A stretch of DNA of 17,234 bases from Candidatus Rokuibacteriota bacterium (GCA_003221595.1 QHSM01000330.1:1-17234), one strand, 5' to 3'. Shown: positions 1 to 8,120, counted from the stretch's first letter. The notes: generated by a model from the sequence alone, not told the origin. Made by a program: numbers and translations.

Positions 1-777
1 AACCAGCTCCCAGAAGAGCGTCGGGATCAGGTAGAGGGCGGTCAGCCGCTCGCGCGCGATCAGCTGCAGCGCGGTTGGGCTCGACCAGTCGGGCTGGCAG
101 ACGAAGCAGCCGTTGATCGCCGCCATGCTGGTGAGCGCGTGGATACCCATCGTGTGATAGAGGGGCATGACCCCCAGCGTGCGCTCGCCCCACTCGTAGC
201 CGCACTGGATCACATGGGCCACGGCTCCCGCGTAGTGATTGCGGTGCGTTCGCGGGACTCCCTTCGGTCGTCCCGTCGTGCCTGAGGTGTACAGGATCAG
301 CGAGAGATCGTTCTCGCTCGGCGGCTCGGGGGCGGGGCCGCGTCCGTCCCCGCCCTCGAGCTCGGCGAATGTGACCGTGCCCACTGGGGCGGCGGCGCCG
401 GTGAACACGCGGCGGATCGAGGTCCCACTCGTGGCCTCGTCCATCGTCGCGGCGGTGGAGTCTTCGTACAGGGCGACCTTCGCGCCCGAGTCGTCGAGGA
501 GGTAGCGGAGCTCGTTGGCGGCGAGACGGAAGTTGACGGGGACCGCCACCGCGCCGAGCTTCTGGAGCGCCCAGTAGGCCACCACGTGCTCGAGGCGGTT
601 GCGGAGCGCGAGCAGCACGCGGTCTCCCGGAATGACGCCGAGCCGGCCGAGGCCCAGCGCCGCGGATATCGCGCGGCCGTCCAGCTCGGCGTAAGTGAGC
701 CGCCGGCGGCCGTCGACGACGGCCTCGGCGTCGGGTCGGCGGAGCGCTGCGCGCCCGAGGAGCTCGCCGAGCGTCAC
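1..777 (-). CDS. AMP-forming acyl-CoA synthetase (C-terminus beyond window)
   Basis: The N-terminal 259 residues of an acid-CoA ligase of the ANL superfamily, which activates a carboxylic acid with ATP and transfers it to CoA. I translated it from the minus strand. The AMP/phosphate-binding loop YTSGTTGRPKG is at residues 163-173 and the following core motif MPLYHTMG at about 204-211. The family opening (RRPDAEAVVDGRRRLTYAEL) follows soon after the start. The start is a GTG whose bases overlap the TGA of the upstream dehydrogenase (GTGA), so translation is probably coupled. The family is usually about 500 residues, so roughly half is present; the substrate-pocket and C-terminal lid lie off the left edge. 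It is the last gene visible in the CoxG/PaaK/dehydrogenase operon. Substrate cannot be told from this fragment; a medium-chain or aromatic acid is possible. Confidence 0.93.
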   Translation of the reverse strand, partial: MTLGELLGRAALRRPDAEAVVDGRRRLTYAELDGRAISAALGLGRLGVIPGDRVLLALRNRLEHVVAYWALQKLGAVAVPVNFRLAANELRYLLDDSGAKVALYEDSTAATMDEATSGTSIRRVFTGAAAPVGTVTFAELEGGDGRGPAPEPPSENDLSLILYTSGTTGRPKGVPRTHRNHYAGAVAHVIQCGYEWGERTLGVMPLYHTMGIHALTSMAAINGCFVCQPDWSSPTALQLIARERLTALYLIPTLFWELV

Positions 778-1802
778 GAGACCAGGAGGACCTTCCCCTT
801 GTTCTTTCGGTCGAGCACGTGCTGCACGGCGGCGCGCGCGTCCTTGAGCGCGAACGCGCGGTCGACGATCGGCCGAAGGCGCCCCTGGACCACGTGGTCG
901 AGCACGGTCCCGAGCTCGACGATCGAGCCGAGGTTCGTGCCGAGGATCCGGAGATTCTTCGAGTAGACGTGGCGGAGGTCGAGCCGTCCCCAGTGGGTGT
1001 CGTGGGAGCCGATCGTCACGAGCTTGCCGAGCCGGGTGAGCGCGTACACCGACCGCTCGAACGTCTCACCGCCGATGTGCTCGACGACCACGTCGACGCC
1101 GCGCTTGCCCGTCCACTTCCGCGTCTCCTCGACGAAGTCCTGCGTGCGGTAGTTCACGACCCGCTCGGCGCCCAGCGATCGGGCGAACTCGATCTTGTCG
1201 TCGGCGCCGACGGTCGTGATGACGCGGGCGCCGCAGAGACGCGCGATCTGGATCGCCGCGCTCCCGACGCCGCTGCCGGCCGCCTGGACCAGGACAGTCT
1301 GGCCCGGCCTGACCTCGGCCTGCGCCACGAGCGCGTGCCACGAGGTGAGCATGGCCAGCGGCACCGCGGCGCCCGACTCGAACGAGATCGCCTCGGGAAG
1401 GGGCAGGACGTTCGCGGCCGGCACCTTCACCAGCTCGGCGTAGCCGCCGTCCTTGTGGGCGCCGAGGTACCCGTAGCGGACGCACACCGTCCGCTCGCCG
1501 CGCACGCAGTACTCGCAGCTCCCGCAGGCGAAGCCGGGAAAGACGATCACCCGCTGGCCCGGCCGGAGTCCCGTGACGCCGGCGCCGGTCGCCTCGATGG
1601 TGCCCGTCACCTCGCAGCCGTTGACGTGCGGCAGCCCCTCGGGCGGCGGAAAGCGCCCGTCGAGCAGGAGCATGTCGACCTGGTTGAGGGCGCACGCCTT
1701 CACGCGCACCAGCGCCTCCCCGGAGCCGATCGGCGGGTCGCGATAGTCCTCGTACAGGATCTTCTCGGCGCCGCCGTGCTCCCGGAAGAGCGCCGCTTTC
1801 AA
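774..1802 (-). CDS. Zinc-type MDR alcohol dehydrogenase / quinone oxidoreductase family protein
   Basis: A 342-residue NAD(P)-dependent medium-chain dehydrogenase/reductase. The N-terminal GroES-like domain carries four cysteines in structural-zinc spacing (C93, C96, C99, C107; CGSCEYC then TVC). The Rossmann fold shows AAGSGVG at 174-180. The usual catalytic-zinc area reads C37-A-L-N-Q-V-D43 with H59 and E64, so a catalytic zinc is possible but the N-x-x-D pattern also resembles quinone oxidoreductases. Length is normal for the superfamily. The start is TTG (1802-1800), embedded in the TGA of the PaaK-like gene (TTGA); the protein begins MKAALFREHG, which is typical, so the non-AUG start is well supported. 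Between two CoA-ligase genes, it may oxidise an alcohol or reduce an enoyl/enone intermediate; that role is inferred from context. Confidence 0.92.
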   Translation of the reverse strand: MKAALFREHGGAEKILYEDYRDPPIGSGEALVRVKACALNQVDMLLLDGRFPPPEGLPHVNGCEVTGTIEATGAGVTGLRPGQRVIVFPGFACGSCEYCVRGERTVCVRYGYLGAHKDGGYAELVKVPAANVLPLPEAISFESGAAVPLAMLTSWHALVAQAEVRPGQTVLVQAAGSGVGSAAIQIARLCGARVITTVGADDKIEFARSLGAERVVNYRTQDFVEETRKWTGKRGVDVVVEHIGGETFERSVYALTRLGKLVTIGSHDTHWGRLDLRHVYSKNLRILGTNLGSIVELGTVLDHVVQGRLRPIVDRAFALKDARAAVQHVLDRKNKGKVLLVS

Positions 1803-3124
1803 AACGGCACCTCCGTCCGCTCGTCCTTGACGCGCCTAGCCTTGTGGTCCCACCGCGGGAGCGACCCGGGCTCGCCGATCTCGACGGTGACGCGGATGCC
1901 GAGCCCGGTCCGGAGATCGTCGGCCAGCTTCGCGCGAAGCCCGTCGCGCTCGCCGAACGAGAGCGCCGGCGACGGATCGATGCGGATCAGGATGTCGTCG
2001 AGGCCCTCGCGGCGCCGGAAGACGATCTGAAACTCGTCCACGTCGGCATGCGGCCTCACCAGCTCCTCCACGCGCCGCGGGTAGACGATGACGCCGCGCA
2101 CCTTCTTCATGTCGTCGAGCCGCGCGAGCACGCCGCCCTCGAACGCGGTGAGCGTGCGCCCGCACGGGCATCGCCGGTCGGCCACCTGGACGAGGTCGCG
2201 CGTCCGATACCGGATGAGCGGCATCGCCTCTCGATAGAGGCTCGTGAAGACCAGCTCGCCGCGCTCGCCGGGACGCACGGGCTCGTCGCGCTCGTCGAGG
2301 ATCTCGGGATAGCAGTAGTCCTCGTTCACGTGGGTCAGCCCGGAGCGCGCGTCGCACTCGAAGCCCCACGCCGCGATCTCGGTGAGCCCGGGCAGGTCGT
2401 AGGCCTTCGCGCCGAAGGCGGTCTCGATCTTCGCCCTGGTGGCGGGAATGGACGCGCCGGGCTCGCCCGTGTGCCAGGTGATGCGCACCTTCGTGTCCTT
2501 GGCGAGGTCGATGCCCTTCCGGGCGGCCGCCTCGGCCAGGAAGAGCGCGTACGACGGCGTGCAGCCCAGCACCGTGATCGGATAGTTGAGGAGCGCGTCG
2601 ATCCGCTGATCGGTGGAGAGGCCGCCGACCGGGAAGACCAGGCAGCCCAGGTCCTGCGCCGCGTAGAAGCCGGACCAGTAGCCGATCCACGGACCGTACG
2701 AGAAGGCCGCCATCACGACGTCCGACCGGCGCACGCCGAAAGCGTGGAGCGCGCGCGCATAGGAGTGATAGAAGCCGTACCAGTCGTCGGGCGTGTCGAG
2801 GAACGCGAGCGGCCGGCCGGTCGTGGCGGAGGTCAAGTGGATGCGCAGCACGTCGTCCAGCGGGACGGCGAGGACGTCGCCCCACGGCGGGCGCGCGGCC
2901 TGGTTCTCCTTCAGCTCGTCCTTCGTCGTGAACGGAAGCGTCCGCAGATCGCCGAGCGTGCGGACGGCCGCCGCCTTGACGCCGGCCGCCTTGAGCTTGC
3001 GGCGGTAGAACGGGCTGTGCGCCGCCGCGTGCGTCAGCTGCGCGCGCAGGCGCCGGGTCTGCAGCCGCGTCATGTCCGTCCGTGACGCGCGCTCCAGCCG
3101 CGGCTCGAGGTAGCGAGAGGCCAT
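1799..3124 (-). CDS. PaaK-like phenylacetate-CoA ligase family adenylate-forming enzyme
   Basis: A 441-residue member of the phenylacetate-CoA ligase family, which forms aryl- or acyl-CoA thioesters through an acyl-adenylate. Family landmarks in order are SPFYRRKL near residues 37-44, the ATP loop LTSATTGRPL at 97-106, HTGEPG at 218-223, YDLPGLTEI at 242-250, RYRTRD at 305-310, CPCGRTL at 319-325, and the C-terminal hinge around RLDDMKKVRGVIVYP (335-349). The loop is unusual: PaaK itself has SSGTTGKP, whereas here an alanine replaces the first glycine and arginine replaces lysine. The start ATG lies 11 bases after the CoxG-like gene's stop and has no clear Shine-Dalgarno; an in-frame ATG at residue 18 is an alternative, but the earlier start fits the family N-terminus. 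Substrate is unknown. Confidence 0.9.
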   Translation of the reverse strand: MASRYLEPRLERASRTDMTRLQTRRLRAQLTHAAAHSPFYRRKLKAAGVKAAAVRTLGDLRTLPFTTKDELKENQAARPPWGDVLAVPLDDVLRIHLTSATTGRPLAFLDTPDDWYGFYHSYARALHAFGVRRSDVVMAAFSYGPWIGYWSGFYAAQDLGCLVFPVGGLSTDQRIDALLNYPITVLGCTPSYALFLAEAAARKGIDLAKDTKVRITWHTGEPGASIPATRAKIETAFGAKAYDLPGLTEIAAWGFECDARSGLTHVNEDYCYPEILDERDEPVRPGERGELVFTSLYREAMPLIRYRTRDLVQVADRRCPCGRTLTAFEGGVLARLDDMKKVRGVIVYPRRVEELVRPHADVDEFQIVFRRREGLDDILIRIDPSPALSFGERDGLRAKLADDLRTGLGIRVTVEIGEPGSLPRWDHKARRVKDERTEVPF

Positions 3125-3135
3125 CGGGCGGAGGG

Positions 3136-3576
3136 TCAGGCGGTCGTCAGCTGCTCGCTCATCCGGTTGAAGAACTGATCGGCCATCATCTTCGACACGC
3201 CGCCGAGCATCCGCTGGCCCACGCCGGCGATGAGGCCGCCGACCTGCACGTCGGCGCTGTAGGAGACGCGCGTGCCGCCCTCGATGTCGCTCAGCGAGAT
3301 CAGCGTGTCGGCCCGCACGAACCCGGGTCCTCCGCTCCCCTCGGCGGCCAGGCGATAGGAGTCGGACGGCTTCTTGTCCAAGAGCCTCACCTTGCCCTCG
3401 AAGGTCCCCTTGACCGCGGCCACGCCGATCTTCAGCGTTGCCTTGTATTCGTCGGCGGCGATCATCTCGAGCTTCTCGCAGCCGGGGATGGCCTTCCGGA
3501 GCGTTTCCGGATCGAGAAATGCGCTCCAGACTTTCTGGCGGGGCGCCTTGACGTCGTAGGAGCCTTCGAGCTTCAT
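3136..3576 (-). CDS. CoxG-like SRPBCC family protein
   Basis: A 146-residue protein matching the CO dehydrogenase subunit G (CoxG) branch of the SRPBCC/START-like fold. Supporting stretches are MKLEGSYDVKAPRQKVWSAF at the N-terminus, DPETLRKAIPGCEKLE, LKIGVAAVKGTFEGKV, and VSYSADVQVGGLIAGVGQRM followed by an amphipathic C-terminal helix. CoxG proteins are associated with molybdenum hydroxylases of the CO dehydrogenase type, where they are linked to membrane attachment and maturation. No coxM, coxS or coxL gene is in the window, so a binding or chaperone role in the neighbouring CoA-ligase pathway is equally possible. It is shorter than CoxG proteins that carry an extra C-terminal tail. It has the clearest Shine-Dalgarno of its operon (AAGGAG at 3590-3585) and is the first gene of that operon. 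Confidence 0.88.
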   Translation of the reverse strand: MKLEGSYDVKAPRQKVWSAFLDPETLRKAIPGCEKLEMIAADEYKATLKIGVAAVKGTFEGKVRLLDKKPSDSYRLAAEGSGGPGFVRADTLISLSDIEGGTRVSYSADVQVGGLIAGVGQRMLGGVSKMMADQFFNRMSEQLTTA

Positions 3577-3584
3577 CGGTGACT

Positions 3585-3590
3585 CTCCTT
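3585..3590 (-). promoter_or_regulatory. Ribosome binding site of the CoxG-like gene
   Basis: AAGGAG on the minus strand, with 8 bases before the ATG at 3576. It confirms the start of the operon's first gene. Confidence 0.75.
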
Positions 3591-3617
3591 AGTAGAGAAC
3601 GTCGCGCGGGCTGTCAA
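3590..3617 (-). promoter_or_regulatory. Candidate promoter for the CoxG/PaaK/ADH/ACS operon
   Basis: A perfect -35 TTGACA (3617-3612) is followed, after 17 bases, by TACTAA, a weak -10. The pair lies between the aspC stop and the CoxG-like start. A transcript starting 6-7 bases after that -10 would begin inside the Shine-Dalgarno, which argues against it unless the true -10 is different. The 10-mer CTGTCAAGCC (plus strand, 3611-3620) also occurs at the stronger promoter near 9685-9694. Confidence 0.3.
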
Positions 3618-3631
3618 GCCGTCACCGCCGA

Positions 3632-4831
3632 TCACGCCAGACGCGAGAGCGCCGCGGCCATGCGGGCCAGGCCCTCCCGGATGAGCGCTTCGCTGGTCGC
3701 GTACGACAGGCGCACGTGATCGTCGGAGCCGAAGTCGACACCGGGCACGACGGCCACCTTCGCCTCTTCGAGAAGAAACGCGGTGACGTCGACGGACCCC
3801 TCGAGCGTGCGCGGGCCGTCGGCGCTCCTCCACTGCCGGCCGAACAGCTTCGAGACGTTCGCGAATGCGTAGAACGCCCCCTTCGGCATGACACACGACA
3901 CGCCGGGGAGCGCGTTGAGGCCCGGCACGATGATCCGGCGCCGCCGGTCGAACTCGCCGGCCATCTTGGCGACCTCGTCCTGAGGCCCGGTGAGCGCCTC
4001 GACGGCGGCCCACTGCGCGATCGAGGACGGGTTCGACGTCACCTGGCTCTGCACGTCGGTCATGCCCCGGATGAGCTCGCGCGGTCCGGCCGCGAAACCG
4101 ATCCGCCAGCCGGTCATCGCGTACGCCTTCGAGCACGTGTTGATGACGAGCGTGCGCGCCTTGACCTCCGGATCGAGCGCGGCGATCGACACGTGCCGCC
4201 CCTCGAAGGTCAGGGCCTCGTAGCACTCGTCGGACACGACGAACAGGTTCCGCTCCACGGCGAGCCGGGCGACCGCGGCGAGCGCGGCGGGAGAGAACAC
4301 GGCGCCCGTCGGATTGTTCGGGCTGTTGAGAATCACCGCCTTCGTCCGCGGCGTGACGGCGGCGCGGAGCCGCTCCGGATCGAGATCGAACCCCGTGGCC
4401 TCCTGCGTCGGGACGCCGAGGGGAGCCGCGTCGACGAGCCGCGCCTGCTCCGGATAGGACACCCAGTACGGGCTCGGCACGAGCACCTCGTCGCCCGGAT
4501 TCAGGAGGGCGACGACCATGTTGAAGAGCGAGTGCTTGGCGCCGCACGAGACCAGGACGTCGGCCGGCTCGTAGTCGAGCCCGTTGTCGCGCTTGAACTT
4601 GCCGCACACGGCGGCCCGCAGCTCGGGGACGCCGCCGACCTCGGTGTACTTCGTTCGCCCCCGGCGCATCGCCTGGATCGCGGCGTCCTTGATCCGCTCG
4701 GGCGTGTCGAAGTCCGGCTCGCCCGCGCCGAACGAGATCACGTCGACGCCGCGGCGGCGCAGCTCCTGCGCCTTGGCCTGGACGGCCAGCGTCGACGATG
4801 GGGCAAGCGTCTTCAGGCGGTCGGCCAGCAC
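3632..4831 (-). CDS. aspC: Class I PLP-dependent aspartate aminotransferase
   Basis: A cytosolic aminotransferase that moves the amino group of aspartate to 2-oxoglutarate; this 1-beta-like type may also act on prephenate or other keto acids. With the GTG start at 4831 it has 399 residues, the usual family length. Visible motifs are VISFGAGEPDFDTP near 30-43, SPNNPTG ending near residue 176, SDECYE (D201 and Y204 contact the cofactor), the PLP lysine in TCSKAYAMTGWRIGF (K235), and the substrate-carboxylate arginine in VRLSYATS (R374). An ATG at 4849 is in the same frame, but the strong AGAAGGAG sits just inside it, 7 bases before the GTG, so the GTG is preferred. It is the last gene of recG-rsmD-coaD-aspC. 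Confidence 0.93.
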   Translation of the reverse strand: MLADRLKTLAPSSTLAVQAKAQELRRRGVDVISFGAGEPDFDTPERIKDAAIQAMRRGRTKYTEVGGVPELRAAVCGKFKRDNGLDYEPADVLVSCGAKHSLFNMVVALLNPGDEVLVPSPYWVSYPEQARLVDAAPLGVPTQEATGFDLDPERLRAAVTPRTKAVILNSPNNPTGAVFSPAALAAVARLAVERNLFVVSDECYEALTFEGRHVSIAALDPEVKARTLVINTCSKAYAMTGWRIGFAAGPRELIRGMTDVQSQVTSNPSSIAQWAAVEALTGPQDEVAKMAGEFDRRRRIIVPGLNALPGVSCVMPKGAFYAFANVSKLFGRQWRSADGPRTLEGSVDVTAFLLEEAKVAVVPGVDFGSDDHVRLSYATSEALIREGLARMAAALSRLA

Positions 4832-4838
4832 GGCGTGG

Positions 4839-4846
4839 CTCCTTCT
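4839..4846 (-). promoter_or_regulatory. Ribosome binding site that decides the aspC start
   Basis: AGAAGGAG on the minus strand with a 7-base spacer to GTG at 4831. The upstream in-frame ATG at 4849 overlaps this element and has no comparable site of its own, so the GTG start is favoured. Confidence 0.7.
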
Positions 4847-4865
4847 CATTGCTGCGCCTGGGCCG

Positions 4866-4883
4866 GCGGGGCCCCAGCCCCGC
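4866..4883 (-). terminator. GC-rich hairpin between coaD and aspC
   Basis: Perfect 7-bp stem, GCGGGGC with GCCCCGC, around a 4-base loop, lying 41 bases beyond the coaD stop. There is no U tract, so it may be only a weak attenuator or a processing site. Confidence 0.35.
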
Positions 4884-4923
4884 GACGACCTGCGGCGCAC
4901 ACCGCCGGCGGCGGACCGCCGGG

Positions 4924-5409
4924 CTATCGGGGCGGGTACTTTTCGGCCAGTCGCTTCTCGACGATCGGCGGGACCAGGCCGGCCACCGACGTTCCGAAGC
5001 TGGCCACTTCTTTGATCAGGCGCGACGAGATGTACGTGTACTTCTCGTGCGGCATCAGGAAGACGGTCTCGACGGTGCTGCGGAGCTTCCGGTTCATCAG
5101 CGCCATCTGAAACTCGTACTCGAAGTCCGACACCGCGCGGATGCCGCGCACGATGCAGTCGGCGCGCTCGCGGGCCACCAGATCGATCAGGAGCCCGTCG
5201 AACGCGACAATCCGGAAATTGCTCAGCTCGGACGTGGCCTCGTCGATCATCTCGAGCCGTTCCTTCATCGAGAAGAGCGGCTGCTTCGCCGGATTCGCCA
5301 CCACCGCGACGATCAATTCGTCGAAGATCTGCAGGCTGCGCTGGATGACGTCCACGTGGCCGTTGTGCACGGGATCGAACATGCCGGGATAGACCGCGCG
5401 CTTGGCCAC
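4924..5409 (-). CDS. coaD: Phosphopantetheine adenylyltransferase
   Basis: A 161-residue cytosolic enzyme of CoA synthesis that joins 4'-phosphopantetheine and ATP to give dephospho-CoA and pyrophosphate. It opens with AVYPGMFDPVHNGHVDVI, which contains the nucleotidyltransferase HxGH motif (HNGH, residues 16-19). Further family segments are LFSMKERLEMI, ADCIVRGIRAVSDFEYEFQMALMNRKL and the C-terminal signature YTYISSRLIKEVA. Length is standard. The start is GTG at 5409, nine bases after the rsmD stop; the only purine-rich site is GGAGAG, which overlaps the rsmD terminal codons, so translation is probably coupled to rsmD. The rsmD-coaD pairing is widely conserved among bacteria. Confidence 0.97.
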   Translation of the reverse strand: MAKRAVYPGMFDPVHNGHVDVIQRSLQIFDELIVAVVANPAKQPLFSMKERLEMIDEATSELSNFRIVAFDGLLIDLVARERADCIVRGIRAVSDFEYEFQMALMNRKLRSTVETVFLMPHEKYTYISSRLIKEVASFGTSVAGLVPPIVEKRLAEKYPPR

Positions 5410-5418
5410 GGCGGTAGG

Positions 5419-5973
5419 CTACTCTCCGGCTCGAAAGAAAGTCAAGGTCGTCTCCCCGAATCGCCGCGTCCGGAACGCTCGCAACGCGCCGTATTCAGCG
5501 GCCGGCGGCCGCTTGGTGAAGTGCTGCGCGACGACGACGCCGTCCGCCGCGACGAGCTCGCCCGGGCCGAGCGCGGCGAGCGCTGGCCCGGCGAGGTCCA
5601 GCGTGTACGGCGGGTCGAGAAAGACGATCTCGAATCGCCGGCCGTCGGTCGCGAGCCGCCCGAGCTGGCGCGTGACGTCGCCGCGCACCACGAGGGCCCG
5701 GGACTCGACGTCGAGCGTCCGAATGTTCTCGGCGAGCGCCTCGACGGCGCGCGGGTCGCGCTCGACGAAGGTCGCGTGCGCGGCGCCGCGCGAGAGCGCC
5801 TCGAGGCCGACGCTGCCCGAGCCCGCGAACAGATCGAGCACGCGCGCGTCGGGCAGGCGCGGCCCGAGCGTGTCCATCAGGGCGATCCGCACCTGATCGG
5901 CCGTCGGACGCGTCGTCGCGCCCCGCGGCGTCGCCAGCCGCCGCCCCTTGAATACCCCGGCGATTATCCGCAT
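5419..5973 (-). CDS. rsmD: 16S rRNA (guanine(966)-N(2))-methyltransferase
   Basis: A 184-residue SAM-dependent methyltransferase that modifies G966 in 16S rRNA during 30S assembly. The N-terminus MRIIAGVFKGRRLATP with TRPTADQVRIAL is the family hallmark. The SAM-binding motif I is VLDLFAGSGSVGLEALSRGA (45-64) and the catalytic motif IV is FLDPPY (DPPY at 120-123). Length is normal. The start ATG lies 30 bases after the recG stop, with GAGG close before it. It sits between recG and coaD, a neighbourhood seen in many phyla. Confidence 0.95.
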   Translation of the reverse strand: MRIIAGVFKGRRLATPRGATTRPTADQVRIALMDTLGPRLPDARVLDLFAGSGSVGLEALSRGAAHATFVERDPRAVEALAENIRTLDVESRALVVRGDVTRQLGRLATDGRRFEIVFLDPPYTLDLAGPALAALGPGELVAADGVVVAQHFTKRPPAAEYGALRAFRTRRFGETTLTFFRAGE

Positions 5974-6003
5974 GCCCTCGGGTCTACACGACGAAACGAC
6001 GAG

Positions 6004-8094
6004 CTAGCCGGACGTCGCGAGAGCAAGCTTCCCCCGCCACCGAGCGAGCAGCAAGGCGCGCAGAGCGCGATGCGCGGGATCGGCCAGCTCGGGGTCGCGC
6101 GAGACGATCCCGTTGGCCTCGCGCCGGGCGTCCTCGAGCAGCGCCGTGTCGCGCAGGAGCTCGGCGGCCCGGAACTCGGGGATCCCGGACTGGCGCGTGC
6201 CGAAGAACTCGCCCGGACCGCGCAGCTCCAGATCGGCCTCGGCGATCCGGAAGCCGTCGTTCGTCGCGGTCATCGCGTCGATCCGCCGCTGGGCGTCCTC
6301 GCCGAGGTGGCCACCGGTCAGCAGGATGCAGTACGACTTCCACTCGCCGCGGCCGACGCGCCCGCGGAGCTGGTGGAGCTGCGAGAGTCCGAAGCGCTCG
6401 GCGTGCTCGATCAGCATCACGGACGCGTTGGGGACATCGATGCCGACCTCTATCACCGTGGTGGAGACGAGGACGTGGATCTCACCCGCCTTGAAGCGGC
6501 GCATGATCGCGTCCTTCTCCTCGAAGCCGAGGCGCCCGTGCAACAGCCCGATCGTGAGGTCCGGAAAGACCTCGTCGGCGAGGCGGCGCGCCATGTCGGT
6601 GGCGGCCTTGAGGTCGAGCGCCTCGGACTCCTCGACCAGCGGATAGACGACATAGACCTGGCGGCCGGCCCCGACCTGTTCCTTGAGGAACTTGTAGATC
6701 TCCCGGCGCTTCGACTCGGTGCGCGCCACCGTGACGATGGGGCGGCGCCCGGGCGGCAGCTCGTCGAGCACCGAGACGTCGAGGTCGCCGTAAATGGTCA
6801 GCGCGAGCGTGCGGGGGATCGGCGTCGCCGTCATCACGAGGAGATCGGGGTGCTCGCCCTTGCCCCGAAGCCGCGCGCGCTGCTCGACGCCGAACCGGTG
6901 CTGCTCGTCGACCACCACGAGCCCGAGCCGGCGGAACTCGACACCCTCCTGGACGAGCGCGTGGGTGCCCACGACGCACGCGGTACTGCCCGCCGCCAGC
7001 CCGGCGCGCCGGGCCGTCCGCTCCCGCGGCTTGAGCGAGGAGGTCAGGAGCGTCAGCTCCACGCCGAGCGGCTCCAGGAGCTGGCGAAAGGTCATGAAGT
7101 GCTGCTCCGCCAGGATCTCCGTCGGCGCCATCACCGCCGCCTGATAGCCGGACTCGATCGCTGTCAGGACCCCGAGCGCGGCCACCACCGTCTTCCCCGA
7201 CCCGACGTCGCCCTGGAGGAGACGGTGCATCGGATGCGGCGCCGCCATGTCGCGCCGGAGCTCCTCCCACACGCGCTCCTGGGCGCCCGTGAGCTTCCAG
7301 GGCAGGCTCGCCCGGAGCCGGGCGACGAGGTCGCCGCGCGGATTCATCGAGAGCCCGCGCTCGCGGGCCACGCGAGAGCGCAGGATGGCGAGCCCGAGCT
7401 GGAGCAGCAACCCTTCATCGAACGTGAGACGGCGGCGCGCCGCCGTCAGCGCACCGTCGGTCTCCGGGAAATGCGCATCCCGCACCGCCTGCGCCAGCCC
7501 CACGAGACCGCGCCGCGTGCGCACGCTCTCGGGGAGCACCTCCCGCACCTCGGCGCCGAACGTCTCGACGAGCCGCCACACGAGCGAGCGGAGCGCGCGC
7601 TGGGGCAGTCCCTCGGTGAGCGAATAGACCGGCACGAGCCGGCCGGTGTGCAGTCGCTCGTCCTCGCCGGTCTCGACGATCTCGTAGTCCGGCTGCTGGA
7701 TGACCATCGCGCCCTTGTAGCGTCCGACACGCCCGTGCAGGACGAGTCGCTGGCCGCGCTTGAGCACCCGGACCAGGTAGCGCCACCCGAACCAGCTGGC
7801 GGTGGCGTAACCGCTCGCGTCGCGCAGCATGACGGTGAAGGGAACCCGGAACCGGCCGGGCGGCGGTGGGCTCACGCCGACGATGACGCCGGAGCACGTC
7901 GAGGCCTGCCCCGGCACGAGGGCGCTGAAGGGAGTCAGCCTTGTCCGGTCCTCGTGGCGCAGGGGAACGAAGAAGAGCGCGTCCTCGACGGTGCGGAGTC
8001 CCTTGCGCTCGAGCTGGCGCGCGCGCTGCGGCCCGACGCCCTTGACGAACTGCAGGGCCGTCTGGAGGTCGCCCGGCGTGTCGGTTTGCTTCAA
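6004..8094 (-). CDS. recG: ATP-dependent DNA helicase RecG
   Basis: A 696-residue superfamily 2 branch-migration helicase that remodels stalled forks and Holliday junctions. The N-terminal part has a helix-hairpin-helix-like entry (FVKGVGPQRARQLERKG, 17-33) and an OB-fold wedge domain (about 50-140). The helicase core shows Walker A GDVGSGKT (295-302), APTEILAEQH, motif II DEQH (396-399), TATPIPRT (422-429), STTVIEVGIDVPNA and QLRGRVGRG. The conserved RecG C-terminal region follows (ELRGPGEFFGTRQSG). Length agrees with the E. coli enzyme, so no N-terminal extension is present. The start is TTG at 8094 with no obvious Shine-Dalgarno. It diverges from rpmB across a 62-base spacer. Confidence 0.97.
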   Translation of the reverse strand: MKQTDTPGDLQTALQFVKGVGPQRARQLERKGLRTVEDALFFVPLRHEDRTRLTPFSALVPGQASTCSGVIVGVSPPPPGRFRVPFTVMLRDASGYATASWFGWRYLVRVLKRGQRLVLHGRVGRYKGAMVIQQPDYEIVETGEDERLHTGRLVPVYSLTEGLPQRALRSLVWRLVETFGAEVREVLPESVRTRRGLVGLAQAVRDAHFPETDGALTAARRRLTFDEGLLLQLGLAILRSRVARERGLSMNPRGDLVARLRASLPWKLTGAQERVWEELRRDMAAPHPMHRLLQGDVGSGKTVVAALGVLTAIESGYQAAVMAPTEILAEQHFMTFRQLLEPLGVELTLLTSSLKPRERTARRAGLAAGSTACVVGTHALVQEGVEFRRLGLVVVDEQHRFGVEQRARLRGKGEHPDLLVMTATPIPRTLALTIYGDLDVSVLDELPPGRRPIVTVARTESKRREIYKFLKEQVGAGRQVYVVYPLVEESEALDLKAATDMARRLADEVFPDLTIGLLHGRLGFEEKDAIMRRFKAGEIHVLVSTTVIEVGIDVPNASVMLIEHAERFGLSQLHQLRGRVGRGEWKSYCILLTGGHLGEDAQRRIDAMTATNDGFRIAEADLELRGPGEFFGTRQSGIPEFRAAELLRDTALLEDARREANGIVSRDPELADPAHRALRALLLARWRGKLALATSG

Positions 8095-8120
8095 GGACGC
8101 CGGCGTGCTATAGATTCCAG
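8086..8120 (+). promoter_or_regulatory. Promoter of rpmB (extended -10)
   Basis: TTGCTT at 8086-8091, a 17-base spacer, then TATAGA at 8109-8114 preceded by TG one base upstream (TGCTATAGA), an extended -10. The transcript would start near 8120, giving a leader of about 37 bases. The -35 overlaps the recG start codon on the other strand. The -10 core CTATAG is itself palindromic, so it could also serve recG transcription. Confidence 0.6.
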
